This document shows, in pieces, positions 8,455 through 17,724 of a stretch of 64,000 nt of DNA (position 1 is its first letter; each line of letters starts with the position of its first letter). The stretch lies in contig CASFPH010000002.1 in assembly GCA_949296645.1 (NCBI GenBank), positions 103,464-167,463 of the forward strand. The letters run 5' to 3'. A model generated the notes under the pieces. It had not been told where the DNA came from, did not search any database, and saw only the letters and a list, made by a program, of their open reading frames with translations. A program made the position numbers and the translations under genes. The stretch comes from an uncultured Bacteroidales bacterium (lineage in GTDB: Bacteria > Bacteroidota > Bacteroidia > Bacteroidales > UBA932).

Positions 8455-9990
8455 ATGGAAGAGAACAGAACGGTCAGAAAAATCAAGAGAGCTCTTATCT
8501 CCGTATTCTACAAGGACGGACTGGAAGAGATAGTAAGAATACTTCATTCGCAGGGAGTGGAAATAATATCCACCGGAGGTACTGAAAAATTCATTTCATC
8601 TCTTTCAATTCCTGTTACGCCGGTAGAATCACTGACAGGCTATCCGTCAATACTCGGAGGCCGCGTAAAGACTCTTCACCCGAAGATTTTCGGAGGAATA
8701 CTCAACAGGAGGGATAATGAATCGGACAGAAAGGAGACAACTGAGTATGACATACCGGAAATAGATCTGGTGATAGTGGACCTCTATCCTTTTGAAGAAT
8801 ATGTTGCGGCTGGAGCCTCACATCAGGAAATAATCGAAAAGATAGATATAGGCGGCATATCGCTCATAAGGGGAGCCGCCAAGAATTACAATGACGTGAT
8901 AATCGTAGCAAGCAAGAATCAGTACCCTGAACTTGTCAACCTGCTCAAGACCCGCAACGGAGAAAGCATCCTTGAAGAAAGGGAATACTTCGCAGCCCGG
9001 GCATTCGAGACAAGTTCTCACTACGACACGGAAATATTCAATTATTTCAACAGGGAAAGAAAAATCCCGTCATTCAAGTTCAGCTCGTCGGATGCAGTAC
9101 ATCTCAGATACGGAGAGAATCCGCACCAGTCGGCATTATATTTCAGGAAAGGGGAAGGTTTTCCTGAACAGCTCCATGGAAAAGAGATCTCATACAACAA
9201 CCTGCTCGACATAGAAGCTGCGATAGAACTCATTTCAGATTTCGACGAAACGACTGTCGCCATACTAAAACACAACAATGCATGCGGATGCGCCTCAAGG
9301 GAAAACCTCTGCGAAGCATGGAAAGATGCACTTGCAGGCGATCCTGTATCGGCATTCGGGGGAATCATAATATCCAACCGCAGGATAGACAAGGCTACTG
9401 CAGAAGAAATGAACAAAATATTCTTCGAAGTGGTAATCGCGCCCGACTATGAAGAAGAAGCGCTCGGCATCCTTGAAACCAAAAAGAACAGAATAATACT
9501 TAGACACAACTGCAAGGTGCCTTCCGACATCAAGTTCAGATCAATGCTCGGAGGAGCCCTGGTTCAGGAAAGGGATACCATGAAGGAAAGTGCGGATAAT
9601 CTGAAACAGGTTACCGAAAAGGCTGTCAAGCCGGAACAGATAGAAGACCTGCTTTTTGCGAACAAACTCGTAAAACACTCCAAATCCAATGCTATCGTAC
9701 TTGCCAAAAACAAGATGCTGATTGCAAGCGGAGTCGGTCAGACATCAAGAGTGGACGCCCTGAAACAGGCCATAACGAAGGCTGCTGGCTTCAAATTCGA
9801 CCTGAAATCGGCAGTCATGGCATCGGATGCATTCTTCCCGTTCTCCGACTGCGTACAGATCGCACATGAAGCGGGCATAGACGCGGTAATCCAGCCAGGA
9901 GGTTCGATAAGGGACCAGGAAAGCATAGACTACTGCAACGAACATGGTATTGCCATGGTATATACGGGATTCAGACATTTCAAACATTAA
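8455..9990 (+). CDS. purH: bifunctional AICAR formyltransferase/IMP cyclohydrolase
   Basis: PurH carries out the last two steps of IMP synthesis: formylation of AICAR with 10-formyl-tetrahydrofolate, then ring closure. The N-terminal MGS-type cyclohydrolase domain (about 1-200) shows RALISVFYKDGLEE, the phosphate-binding STGGT and LGGRVKTLHPKIFGGIL. The C-terminal transformylase domain has the signature KHNNACGCA near residue 272. The 511-residue length is normal. The start is an ATG with a short A/T-rich leader. mreB begins ten bases after the stop, so the purine gene and the rod-shape operon may share a transcript. Confidence 0.97.
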   Translation: MEENRTVRKIKRALISVFYKDGLEEIVRILHSQGVEIISTGGTEKFISSLSIPVTPVESLTGYPSILGGRVKTLHPKIFGGILNRRDNESDRKETTEYDIPEIDLVIVDLYPFEEYVAAGASHQEIIEKIDIGGISLIRGAAKNYNDVIIVASKNQYPELVNLLKTRNGESILEEREYFAARAFETSSHYDTEIFNYFNRERKIPSFKFSSSDAVHLRYGENPHQSALYFRKGEGFPEQLHGKEISYNNLLDIEAAIELISDFDETTVAILKHNNACGCASRENLCEAWKDALAGDPVSAFGGIIISNRRIDKATAEEMNKIFFEVVIAPDYEEEALGILETKKNRIILRHNCKVPSDIKFRSMLGGALVQERDTMKESADNLKQVTEKAVKPEQIEDLLFANKLVKHSKSNAIVLAKNKMLIASGVGQTSRVDALKQAITKAAGFKFDLKSAVMASDAFFPFSDCVQIAHEAGIDAVIQPGGSIRDQESIDYCNEHGIAMVYTGFRHFKH

Positions 9991-10000
9991 AAACAACAGT

Positions 10001-11020
10001 ATGGCATTCTCATTTCTGACACAGGAGATCGCAATGGATCTCGGGACAGCCAATACCCTCATATACGGCAACGACAAACTGCTGCTGGACGAACCGTCTA
10101 TCGTGGCCATAGACAAAAATACCGGCAAACCGATAGCATTCGGGCAAAAGGCCCGAATGATGCATGGAAAGACATATCCGGGAATAGAAACCGTAAGGCC
10201 TCTTAGAGACGGCGTCATAGCGGACTTCAACGCCGCAGAAATAATGATCAGGGGATTCATAAAGATGATCGATACAAAAAAACGGCTCTTTACACCATCC
10301 CTGAAAATAATAGTATGCATTCCGTCAGGAAGTACTGAAGTTGAAATAAGAGCAGTAAGGGACTCCGCAGAACATGCCGGAGGCCGTGACGTATACATGA
10401 TCTACGAACCTATGGCGGCAGCCATGGGTGTCGGTCTCGACGTCCACGCTCCAACAGGCAACATGGTCGTGGATATCGGAGGCGGTACCACAGAAATCGC
10501 CGTGATTTCACTCGGTGGAATAGTTACGGACCAGAGTATAAGGGTTGCAGGAGATGTATTCACCGGAGAGATCCAGCAGTACATGCGCCAGCAGCACAAT
10601 ATAAAAATCGGAGAACTGACGGCAGAACAGATAAAGATGAACGTTGGCGCCGCAATGACAGATCTGGACCAGACTCCGGATCCCTACATCGTCAGGGGTC
10701 CTAACCTCATGACAGGTCTTCCGGTGGAAGTGGCGGTAAACAGCCAGGAAATAGCCCACTGTCTTGACAAATCGATAGCAAAAATTGAAGCATCGATACT
10801 TGCCGTCCTCGAACAGACTCCGCCGGAACTGTACTCAGACATAGTGCAGAACGGAATATACCTGACCGGAGGAGGAGCCTTGATAAGAGGTCTTGACAAG
10901 AGGCTCTATGAAAAGATAAACATACCTTTCCATATTGCCGACGAACCTTTGAAATCTGTTGCAAGGGGAACCTGCATGGCCCTGAAGAACTCCAACAAGC
11001 TTCCGTTTCTTATGAGATAG
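10001..11020 (+). CDS. mreB: rod shape-determining protein MreB
   Basis: The bacterial actin homologue that forms membrane-bound filaments and guides elongation synthesis of peptidoglycan. The 339-residue protein shows the phosphate-1 loop MDLGTANTLIY, the phosphate-2 motif VVDIGGGTTEIAVISLGG and the adenosine motif LTGGGALIRGLDKRLYEK. The frame extends upstream into purH, but the ATG at 10001 yields the usual start MAFSFLTQEI. It heads the cluster mreB-mreC-mreD-mrdA-rodA, all within a few bases of each other, which is the complete elongasome core. Confidence 0.97.
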   Translation: MAFSFLTQEIAMDLGTANTLIYGNDKLLLDEPSIVAIDKNTGKPIAFGQKARMMHGKTYPGIETVRPLRDGVIADFNAAEIMIRGFIKMIDTKKRLFTPSLKIIVCIPSGSTEVEIRAVRDSAEHAGGRDVYMIYEPMAAAMGVGLDVHAPTGNMVVDIGGGTTEIAVISLGGIVTDQSIRVAGDVFTGEIQQYMRQQHNIKIGELTAEQIKMNVGAAMTDLDQTPDPYIVRGPNLMTGLPVEVAVNSQEIAHCLDKSIAKIEASILAVLEQTPPELYSDIVQNGIYLTGGGALIRGLDKRLYEKINIPFHIADEPLKSVARGTCMALKNSNKLPFLMR

Positions 11021-11023
11021 CAG

Positions 11024-11857
11024 ATGTTCAGGAGAAGAAACATACAGAAAACAATGACTCCAATACTGTTTGCAGTTTTGGAGTTATTGTCTGTTTGTAT
11101 CATAATATTCGGAAACGAAATCATAAAGACAAGATTCTTCTCGGAAATAAGGAAAACAGAAGCAAAGGTTTTTGCCGTCTTCGAGAACATACGTTACTAC
11201 CTGAGTCTTAAGGAAACGAATACCGAACTCGTCGAGGAAAACCTGAAGCTGCGCGAGGAGATTTTCGCACTGAAAGCGGAAATCGAGGAATATCAGGCAA
11301 AAGGATATTCAATGTCCGATTCGCTTGTATACGACGGATACAGCATAATTCCCGGAAAGATTCTAAAGAATTCGCTGACACAGAGGATAAACCACGTAAT
11401 AATAAATAAAGGAAGCATGCACGGTGTAAAGCCTGACATGGGAGTCATCACACAGAACGGAGTGCTGGGGATAGTTACGAATGTCAGTGAAAATGCGAGC
11501 AGCGTACTTTCAATCCTCTCAAAAAACACAGGGATAAGTGCAAAGATAAAAAGTACAGGTACCATAGGACCAATGATATGGGAAGGCAGGGACACGAAAC
11601 ACATGTGCATGCCAGAAATCCCGCATCACATCGAAATAAGCGAAGGCGATACCGTATGCACCAGCGGATATTCTTCGGTCTTTCCTCCGGATATCGAACT
11701 TGGTACAATAGAAAGCATAAGCATGACGAAAGCAGGCTTCAAGAAAGCGGTAGTCAGACTGTTCGAGGACTACTCTTCCATCCATTTCGTATCAATAGTG
11801 AACAACGGAAAGACAGAAGAGATAAACACCCTTATGGAGGAAAACAGAAAAAAATGA
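11024..11857 (+). CDS. mreC: rod shape-determining protein MreC
   Basis: MreC is a periplasmic scaffold of the elongasome that links MreB and the wall synthases. The 277-residue protein has a short basic cytoplasmic start, one membrane helix (about 12-28), a coiled coil (about 50-90, rich in Leu/Glu/Lys) and the beta-rich periplasmic domain with the family signature INKGSMHGVKPDMGVITQNG. The start lies three bases after mreB and its stop overlaps the mreD start by four bases (ATGA), so translation is likely coupled. Confidence 0.92.
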   Translation: MFRRRNIQKTMTPILFAVLELLSVCIIIFGNEIIKTRFFSEIRKTEAKVFAVFENIRYYLSLKETNTELVEENLKLREEIFALKAEIEEYQAKGYSMSDSLVYDGYSIIPGKILKNSLTQRINHVIINKGSMHGVKPDMGVITQNGVLGIVTNVSENASSVLSILSKNTGISAKIKSTGTIGPMIWEGRDTKHMCMPEIPHHIEISEGDTVCTSGYSSVFPPDIELGTIESISMTKAGFKKAVVRLFEDYSSIHFVSIVNNGKTEEINTLMEENRKK

Positions 11858-12363
11858 ACTCTGGAAGACTTTTCATACTCGATGCCGTAATGCTGATCAT
11901 ACTGCAGGCCATAATAGGCAGCATGCTCGACATATCCGTATATGTCGAAATAATAATCCTGCCCATTTACATTCTCCATCTTCCAATGAGGACCGGAACT
12001 CCTGTCCTGCTCATATCGGCATTTCTAACTGGTATTGCGGCAGACCTCATCACCAACGACATAATAGGGCTGTATACGGCTTCACTCGTTCCTCTGGCCT
12101 TTCTGAGAGGGACAGTCACACGACTTACCACATCAAAGAAAAGGATTACGTCATACAGCGACATAGAACTTGCCGAAATGCCGCCTGCATCGACAGTTCC
12201 CTATTATGTCGTTTCGACATTCCTGTTTTCACTGATCTATTTCGGACTCGAAGCCGTTTTCGTCGGCGACGACCTCATGTTTTTTCTCGGCAGAATGACT
12301 GCATCATTCATTGTAAACTCAATCCTGACAACGCTGTCGGGCCTCTACATTTTCAGAAAATGA
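11854..12363 (+). CDS. mreD: rod shape-determining membrane protein MreD
   Basis: A 169-residue, strongly hydrophobic protein with about five membrane helices, in the fixed position of MreD between mreC and mrdA. I placed the start at 11854 (MNSGRLFILDAVMLII), an ATGA overlap with the mreC stop. The open frame continues further upstream inside mreC, but that extension is shadow sequence. MreD proteins diverge quickly, so identification rests on topology, size and gene order. Its role in other bacteria is to stabilise MreC and the RodA/PBP2 synthase. Confidence 0.85.
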   Translation: MNSGRLFILDAVMLIILQAIIGSMLDISVYVEIIILPIYILHLPMRTGTPVLLISAFLTGIAADLITNDIIGLYTASLVPLAFLRGTVTRLTTSKKRITSYSDIELAEMPPASTVPYYVVSTFLFSLIYFGLEAVFVGDDLMFFLGRMTASFIVNSILTTLSGLYIFRK

Positions 12364-12364
12364 T

Positions 12365-14227
12365 ATGGTACGGCAATCCGGAGCAGATAAGACAAAGAGA
12401 CTGATCATCGGCCTGTGCATTACAGGAGCGATATTTGTCATTCAGCTTTTCAGACTTCAGATAGCCGATGACGAGTACAAGATATCCGCAGCCAACAACG
12501 CGCTCAGATATGAAACACGCTACCCGTCAAGAGGGCTTATTCTCGACAGGAACGGAAAAATTCTGGTAGGTAACAAAGTCACCTACGACATCATGGCAAC
12601 ACCTGCAGACCTACAGCCTTTCGACACTCTTGAATTCTGCAGGATTATGGAAGCCGACCCGGAGGAAATCAAGGCAAAATTCGCTGATTTCAGAAAAAGA
12701 AGAAGGAAAATAGGATACCAGACTGTACCTCTGATCAAACAGGCCGACAGTGAAAAATACAACCGTTTCGCAGAAGTATCCTTCAAGTTTCCCGGAATCA
12801 CCGCCGTATCGAGAAGCACAAGGGATTATCCGTACAATGCATGCGGCAATCTTCTTGGATACGTAAGCGAAGTGGATACATCCTATATACGTAAAAATCC
12901 TGAATACAGAAGCGGAGACTACGCGGGAAAGACAGGAATAGAAGCCATCTGCGAGAAAGAGCTCCGAGGAGTAAAGGGATACAGCATATTCGTCAGGGAT
13001 GTCCACAACAGGATACAGTCAAGCTTCGAAAACGGACTACATGATTCGAGCGCCGTTCCGGGAAACAACGTATATACGACAATAGATGCGGAACTGCAGA
13101 ACTATGTAGAGGAAATAATGGCGAACAAGGTCGGAAGCGTAGTCGCAATCGAACCGGAGACGGGAGAGATACTGGCACTCGTTTCAAGCCCGGGAATCAG
13201 CGTGGACAAACTGGCCAACATAAACAGATACTACAATGAGATAGCATCGGACCCGATGAAACCGATGTTCAACAGAGCGGTCATGTCGCCGTATCCTCCA
13301 GGTTCAGTATTCAAGATACTCAACGGACTGATAGCCCTTCAGGAAGGTGTTCTGACTCCATCGACCACCTACAGATGCTCTAACGGCTACCATGTGGGCA
13401 ACTTTACGCTCAAATGCCATTCCCACAAGCCGTCGATAGACATGACTGAATCCATAATGATGTCATGCAATGCATATTACTGTTATGTTCTCAGGGACAT
13501 ACTCGACAATCCTGCATACAGGAACATAGAGGAATCCATGAAGGAATGGCAAAGAATGGTCATGAGTTTCGGCTTCGGGAAACCGTTAGGATGCGACCTG
13601 CCATCCGAACAGGGCGGAACCATCCCGGGCCCGGAAACATATAACCACACCCACGGCAAAGGCAGATGGAAATCGCTTTCGGTCATATCGCTCTCCATAG
13701 GCCAGGGAGAAATAGGTGCGACACCGCTGCAACTCGCAAACTATGCAGCCATCCTTGCCAACAGGGGATACTACAGAATTCCTCACATACTGAAAGAACA
13801 TGCGGATACAGCCGATGCAGCAAAATTTTCAGAAAAGAGATACACGGCAATAGACAGAAAACATTTCGATGAAATTATCCCCGGGATGTACTATGCTGTA
13901 AACAAGACGTCTGCAGACGGAGCCACCGCATGGAGAGCCGGTGTAAAAGGACTGGAAATCTGCGGAAAAACAGGAACAGCGCAAAATCCGCATGGAAAAG
14001 ATCACGCCACATTCATAGGATTCGCACCGAAGGACAATCCCAGAATAGCCATATGCGTATATATTGAAAATGCGGGCTTCGGTGGAACGTGGGCAGCTCC
14101 CGTAGCTTCGCTCGCCATCGAGAAATACCTTACAGGAAGCATTTCCAGACCTGAAGTAGAAAAGCAGATGAAAGAAGCCGTGCTCAACCCGTATTTCAAG
14201 CCGGAAGAAAAAAATGACAACAGATAA
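12365..14227 (+). CDS. mrdA: penicillin-binding protein 2 (elongation transpeptidase)
   Basis: The class B transpeptidase that crosslinks peptidoglycan made by RodA. The 620-residue protein has one N-terminal membrane helix (about 12-30), the dimerisation/pedestal region, then the transpeptidase domain with SVFK (active serine 314), SCN (367-369) and KTGT (535-538). It begins one base after the mreD stop, and its 3' end overlaps the rodA start by 14 bases. Motifs and length are normal. Confidence 0.95.
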   Translation: MVRQSGADKTKRLIIGLCITGAIFVIQLFRLQIADDEYKISAANNALRYETRYPSRGLILDRNGKILVGNKVTYDIMATPADLQPFDTLEFCRIMEADPEEIKAKFADFRKRRRKIGYQTVPLIKQADSEKYNRFAEVSFKFPGITAVSRSTRDYPYNACGNLLGYVSEVDTSYIRKNPEYRSGDYAGKTGIEAICEKELRGVKGYSIFVRDVHNRIQSSFENGLHDSSAVPGNNVYTTIDAELQNYVEEIMANKVGSVVAIEPETGEILALVSSPGISVDKLANINRYYNEIASDPMKPMFNRAVMSPYPPGSVFKILNGLIALQEGVLTPSTTYRCSNGYHVGNFTLKCHSHKPSIDMTESIMMSCNAYYCYVLRDILDNPAYRNIEESMKEWQRMVMSFGFGKPLGCDLPSEQGGTIPGPETYNHTHGKGRWKSLSVISLSIGQGEIGATPLQLANYAAILANRGYYRIPHILKEHADTADAAKFSEKRYTAIDRKHFDEIIPGMYYAVNKTSADGATAWRAGVKGLEICGKTGTAQNPHGKDHATFIGFAPKDNPRIAICVYIENAGFGGTWAAPVASLAIEKYLTGSISRPEVEKQMKEAVLNPYFKPEEKNDNR

Positions 14228-15653
14228 AAAAAACATACTGAAAAGCATAGACTGGATACTGGTCGCGATATACATGATTCTTGCCATTACAGGAATCTTG
14301 AACATCTACTCCTCCGTGTATACGGAAGAGCACATATCCATATTCAGCCCTGCCACCAGGTCAGGAATGCAGATAATATGGTTCGGAATATCGCTTGCTG
14401 CCGCAGCCGCCATACTCTTCATCATAAATCCAAACGTATATGACGTAATGTCCTGGATGTTCTACGGGCTCATAATGCTGCTGCTAATAGCAGTACTTTT
14501 CATAGGAGACGAAAGCAAAGGTTCCGTATCATGGATCAGGATCGGTCCGATAAGGTTCCAGCCTGCTGAAATATCCAAAATAACCACATCGCTCCTTCTC
14601 GCATCAATAATGAGCAGATACGGATTCAGGCTCAATTCCATAAAGGACCTACTGAAAATACTTGCCGTCATCCTCCTTCCGGTACTGATAATAATAATGC
14701 AGAAAGAAACCGGAACCACACTCGTATACGCCGGTTTCATATTTGTCCTGTACAGGGAAGGAATGAGCGGATGGTTCATTGCATTCGGAATGCTTGTAGT
14801 GACTCTGTTTGTAATAACCATGAAATTCTCTCCGTTCTTCGGGATACTGGCGGCCCTTGCCATATTTTCATATATGTGGCAGAAAGCCAACAGATATTCC
14901 CTGAAAAAATCATGCATTCTTTGGAGCATAGTCATACTTTCGGCATTCATACCTATGCTGGCGGAAATTCCCGTAATCGAAAGAATCAACCCGCTGGCAC
15001 CCGAATACTGGATGCTGGCCATATCCGTCGCGTGCATGACGGCATACGGGATAAACCCTTTAAGGAAAAGATTCGACAGAAGACAATACGCCCTTGTATC
15101 TGCAGCATTCGCCGCCTCTGTCATGATGGTCTTCTCCGTAGACATCTTTTTCCACAAAATACTCCAGCCGCATCAGAGAGAAAGGATAGAAAGTCTGCTG
15201 GGTCTCAAGGAAGACATATACGGAGTCGGCTACAATGTACACCAGTCCAAGATAGCCATAGGCTCAGGCGGTTTCTTCGGCAAAGGTTACCTCAACGGAA
15301 CACAGACAAAATACAACTTCGTCCCGGAACAGAGTACAGACTTCATATTCTGCACAATAGGTGAAGAATGGGGATTTGCAGGCTCAGTGGCTCTTGTCGC
15401 GCTATATATCGCACTTATAATACGCATAGTACAGGCAGCGGAAAAAAGCAGGGAAAAATTCACGAGAGTCTACGGATACTGTGTGGCATCCGCGCTTTTC
15501 ATGCACTTTCTGATAAACATAGGCATGACGATAGGTATTCTTCCGGTAATCGGGATACCCCTTCCTTTCGTAAGTTACGGAGGCACGTCCATACTTGCCT
15601 TCACCGTAATGCTGTTCATATTCATACGGCTCGACGCAAAGGAAAGGGGCTGA
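14214..15653 (+). CDS. rodA: rod shape-determining protein RodA (SEDS glycosyltransferase)
   Basis: RodA polymerises lipid II glycan strands during side-wall growth and works with PBP2. The 479-residue protein is polytopic and carries SEDS landmarks: GSVSWIRIGPIRFQPAEISK, the region HKILQPHQRERIESLLGL, GYNVHQSKIAIGSGGFFGKG, PEQSTDFIF and the end motif LPFVSYGGTS. The central part is longer than in E. coli RodA, adding membrane helices around residues 180-290; this length is common in Bacteroidota. It overlaps mrdA by 14 bases in another frame and ends inside a terminator hairpin. Confidence 0.95.
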   Translation: MTTDKKNILKSIDWILVAIYMILAITGILNIYSSVYTEEHISIFSPATRSGMQIIWFGISLAAAAAILFIINPNVYDVMSWMFYGLIMLLLIAVLFIGDESKGSVSWIRIGPIRFQPAEISKITTSLLLASIMSRYGFRLNSIKDLLKILAVILLPVLIIIMQKETGTTLVYAGFIFVLYREGMSGWFIAFGMLVVTLFVITMKFSPFFGILAALAIFSYMWQKANRYSLKKSCILWSIVILSAFIPMLAEIPVIERINPLAPEYWMLAISVACMTAYGINPLRKRFDRRQYALVSAAFAASVMMVFSVDIFFHKILQPHQRERIESLLGLKEDIYGVGYNVHQSKIAIGSGGFFGKGYLNGTQTKYNFVPEQSTDFIFCTIGEEWGFAGSVALVALYIALIIRIVQAAEKSREKFTRVYGYCVASALFMHFLINIGMTIGILPVIGIPLPFVSYGGTSILAFTVMLFIFIRLDAKERG

Positions 15654-15674
15654 CCCCAAGGCCAGCCCCCTTCC
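15641..15674. terminator. bidirectional terminator between rodA and the biotin-carrier gene
   Basis: GGAAAGGGGCTG (15641-15652) pairs with CAGCCCCCTTCC (15663-15674), 11 of 12 positions. The left arm includes the rodA stop codon. It lies between convergent genes, so it can end both transcripts, although the downstream T-run is weak. Confidence 0.65.
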
Positions 15675-15707
15675 TATTGTAATTCACTCATGAATTCCGG
15701 ACCGCAG

Positions 15708-16037
15708 TCATTCCTTATCGGAATCCAGATTGATCATAAGAGCATCCTTAGGCAACACATCCCCTTCCTTTACGTGAATTTTCCTCACTGTACCGTCAAA
15801 AGGCGCTGTTATCACATTATGCATCTTCATAGCCTCATAAAGCATCACACGGTCTCCTTTTTTAACCGTGTCGCCCTCTTTCACATACATTTCCAGAACA
15901 GTTCCTGGGATAACGGACCTCTGTTCGCTTCTGTCCGGCTCCTTCCAGACCTTGCGTTCAAGAAACTTCTGCGTAAGTACGGTTTCGTACTTCCTTCCTT
16001 CTGCATGAATCTGCAGTATTCCCATTTTTTCTTCCAT
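15708..16037 (-). CDS. biotin carboxyl carrier subunit
   Basis: A 109-residue biotinyl protein that carries carboxyl groups between carboxylase half-reactions. The C-terminal lipoyl/biotinyl domain (about 40-107) contains EAMKMHN with the biotinylated lysine at about residue 71. I chose the ATG at 16037; the longer frame begins at a TTG. It follows the carboxyltransferase gene by 15 bases and is surely in the same unit. It could serve methylmalonyl-CoA decarboxylase or an acyl-CoA carboxylase. No biotin carboxylase or membrane (OadB/OadG-like) subunit is adjacent, so the complex must be completed from elsewhere. Confidence 0.88.
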   Translation of the reverse strand: MEEKMGILQIHAEGRKYETVLTQKFLERKVWKEPDRSEQRSVIPGTVLEMYVKEGDTVKKGDRVMLYEAMKMHNVITAPFDGTVRKIHVKEGDVLPKDALMINLDSDKE

Positions 16038-16052
16038 AACGGCAGACAACTA

Positions 16053-17600
16053 TTAAAATGGTGGGATTCCATGTTTCTTGTTAGGTCTCTTCAGGGTCTT
16101 GTCGCCTGAAATTTTCAGTGCATGGGCGATATATTTCCTTGTATCGCCAGGATCTATGACCGAATCTATGTACCCTTTTGAAGCCGCCACATACGGATTG
16201 GCGAATTTATCCTTGTATTCCTGTACTTTCTGCCGGCGCATTGCGTCAGGATCTTCCGCTTCCATTATCTCCTTTCTGAAAATAATGTTTGCGGCACCTT
16301 CAGGACCCATGACCGCAATTTCTGCCATAGGCCATGCAAATACGAAGTCCGCACGCAGATGCCTTGAATTCATCGCTATGTATCCGCCTCCGTATGCCTT
16401 TCTAAGGATAATGGTTATTTTAGGAACAGAAGCCTCGCTGTAGGCATAAAGGAGCTTTGCTCCGTGCCTTATGACACCTGCATGTTCCTGATCCACTCCC
16501 GGCAGATAACCTGGCATATCCTCAAGAGTAACGATAGGAATCTCGAATGCGTCGCAGTAGCGTATGAAACGTGCTGCCTTGTCCGAAGAATCGCAGTCAA
16601 GTACGCCGGCAAGGACAAGCGGCTGGTTTGCAACGAAGCCCACCGTCCTGCCTTCGATACGTCCGTAACCTATAACTATATTGGAAGCCCATTTTTCCTG
16701 TATTTCGAAGAATTCCGAACCGTCGGTGAGTGACCTTATCACATCCCTAACATCATAAGGCTTGGTAGGTTCTTCAGGCACAATCTCGCCTATCCTGAAT
16801 TTCTTGAGAGGTTCACGGCTCTTTATCGGAGCAGGCTTTTCGCTGTTGTGCGCAGGAATATATGAGAGAAGATCCTTTATCTGGGCAAAACACTCTTCTT
16901 CCGATTCCGAAAAGAAATGCGCGTTTCCTGTTATTTCGCTATGCACTCTTGCACCTCCGAGCGACTCCATGTCGATTTCTTCTCCGAGTACGGACTTGAT
17001 GACTTCCGGTCCCGTAATGAACATCTTGGAAATCTTGTCGACCACAAACACATAGTCTGTAAGGGCTGGCGAATATACGGCTCCTCCGGCACATGGACCG
17101 AGAATTACGGAAATCTGAGGAATCACGCCGCTCGCCATCGTATTCCTGAAAAATATTTCGCCATAACCGGCAAGGGAATTCACCCCTTCCTGGATTCTGG
17201 CTCCGCCTGAGTCATTGATACCTATAAGAGGTATACGCATCCTCATGGCATAGTCCATTATCTTCGTTATCTTTCTCGCATGCATCGAGCCCAAAGAACC
17301 ACCGGCTACGGTAAAATCCTGCGCGTATATAGCGACAGGTTTTCCATTGATCATACCCGTACCTATAACTACACCGTCACCTGCCAGAGTCTTCTTTTCC
17401 ATACCGAACTCACGTGCATCATGTTCGATGAAAAGATCGTACTCGTAAAACGAATCCGGATCCAGCAGTTTACTTATCCTTTCCCTCGCAGGAAGCTTTC
17501 CCATCGCTATCTGTTTGGCAATGGCCTTTTCGCCTCCCCCCTGAACCGCAATCGCCGTACGCTCCTGCAATTCAGAAATTTTTCTGCTTAATAAACTCAT
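16053..17600 (-). CDS. mmdA: acyl-CoA carboxyltransferase (methylmalonyl/propionyl-CoA type)
   Basis: The 515-residue protein belongs to the PccB/MmdA carboxyltransferase family. It shows the two crotonase-like halves with GINDSGGARIQEGVNSLAGYGEIF and GPCAGGAVYSPALTDYVF in the N-terminal half and DMPGYLPGVDQEHAGVIRHG and RKAYGGGYIAMNSRHL in the C-terminal half. In Bacteroidota this subunit commonly takes part in propionate formation through methylmalonyl-CoA decarboxylation, but sequence alone does not separate it from propionyl-CoA carboxylase. Start is ATG at 17600 with an exact TATATTTG -7 box 22 bases upstream. It is divergent from gcvP. Confidence 0.9.
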   Translation of the reverse strand: MSLLSRKISELQERTAIAVQGGGEKAIAKQIAMGKLPARERISKLLDPDSFYEYDLFIEHDAREFGMEKKTLAGDGVVIGTGMINGKPVAIYAQDFTVAGGSLGSMHARKITKIMDYAMRMRIPLIGINDSGGARIQEGVNSLAGYGEIFFRNTMASGVIPQISVILGPCAGGAVYSPALTDYVFVVDKISKMFITGPEVIKSVLGEEIDMESLGGARVHSEITGNAHFFSESEEECFAQIKDLLSYIPAHNSEKPAPIKSREPLKKFRIGEIVPEEPTKPYDVRDVIRSLTDGSEFFEIQEKWASNIVIGYGRIEGRTVGFVANQPLVLAGVLDCDSSDKAARFIRYCDAFEIPIVTLEDMPGYLPGVDQEHAGVIRHGAKLLYAYSEASVPKITIILRKAYGGGYIAMNSRHLRADFVFAWPMAEIAVMGPEGAANIIFRKEIMEAEDPDAMRRQKVQEYKDKFANPYVAASKGYIDSVIDPGDTRKYIAHALKISGDKTLKRPNKKHGIPPF

Positions 17601-17622
17601 AAATCATAAAGTTTAATTTTTA

Positions 17623-17630
17623 CAAATATA
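17623..17630 (-). promoter_or_regulatory. -7 box of the carboxyltransferase operon
   Basis: Minus-strand TATATTTG, an exact TAnnTTTG match, 22 bases upstream of the ATG at 17600. Confidence 0.55.
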
Positions 17631-17668
17631 TGCAAAAAAATAATTTTACAAATTCTTTAAAATTTTCA

Positions 17669-17676
17669 TACATTTG
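17669..17676 (+). promoter_or_regulatory. -7 box of gcvP
   Basis: TACATTTG, an exact TAnnTTTG match, 48 bases upstream of the ATG at 17725. The leader is AT-rich. I looked for glycine-riboswitch-like paired, conserved structure in it and saw none. Confidence 0.55.
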
Positions 17677-17724
17677 TGGAATTAAGGTTACAATATAGAA
17701 TTCAACATTAAAATATCTTTAAAA

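Noticed and set aside
11578..11853. Extended N-terminus for mreD inside mreC
   Set aside because: The extension is an arginine/histidine-rich shadow of mreC; the ATGA overlap at 11854 gives a normal MreD.
14214..14227. Sequence error where mrdA and rodA overlap in different frames
   Set aside because: Both proteins have normal ends and starts; a 14-base overlap is consistent with the tight packing of this operon.
17631..17724. Glycine riboswitch before gcvP
   Set aside because: The leader is short, AT-rich and lacks paired helices with G-rich cores; only a promoter is visible.
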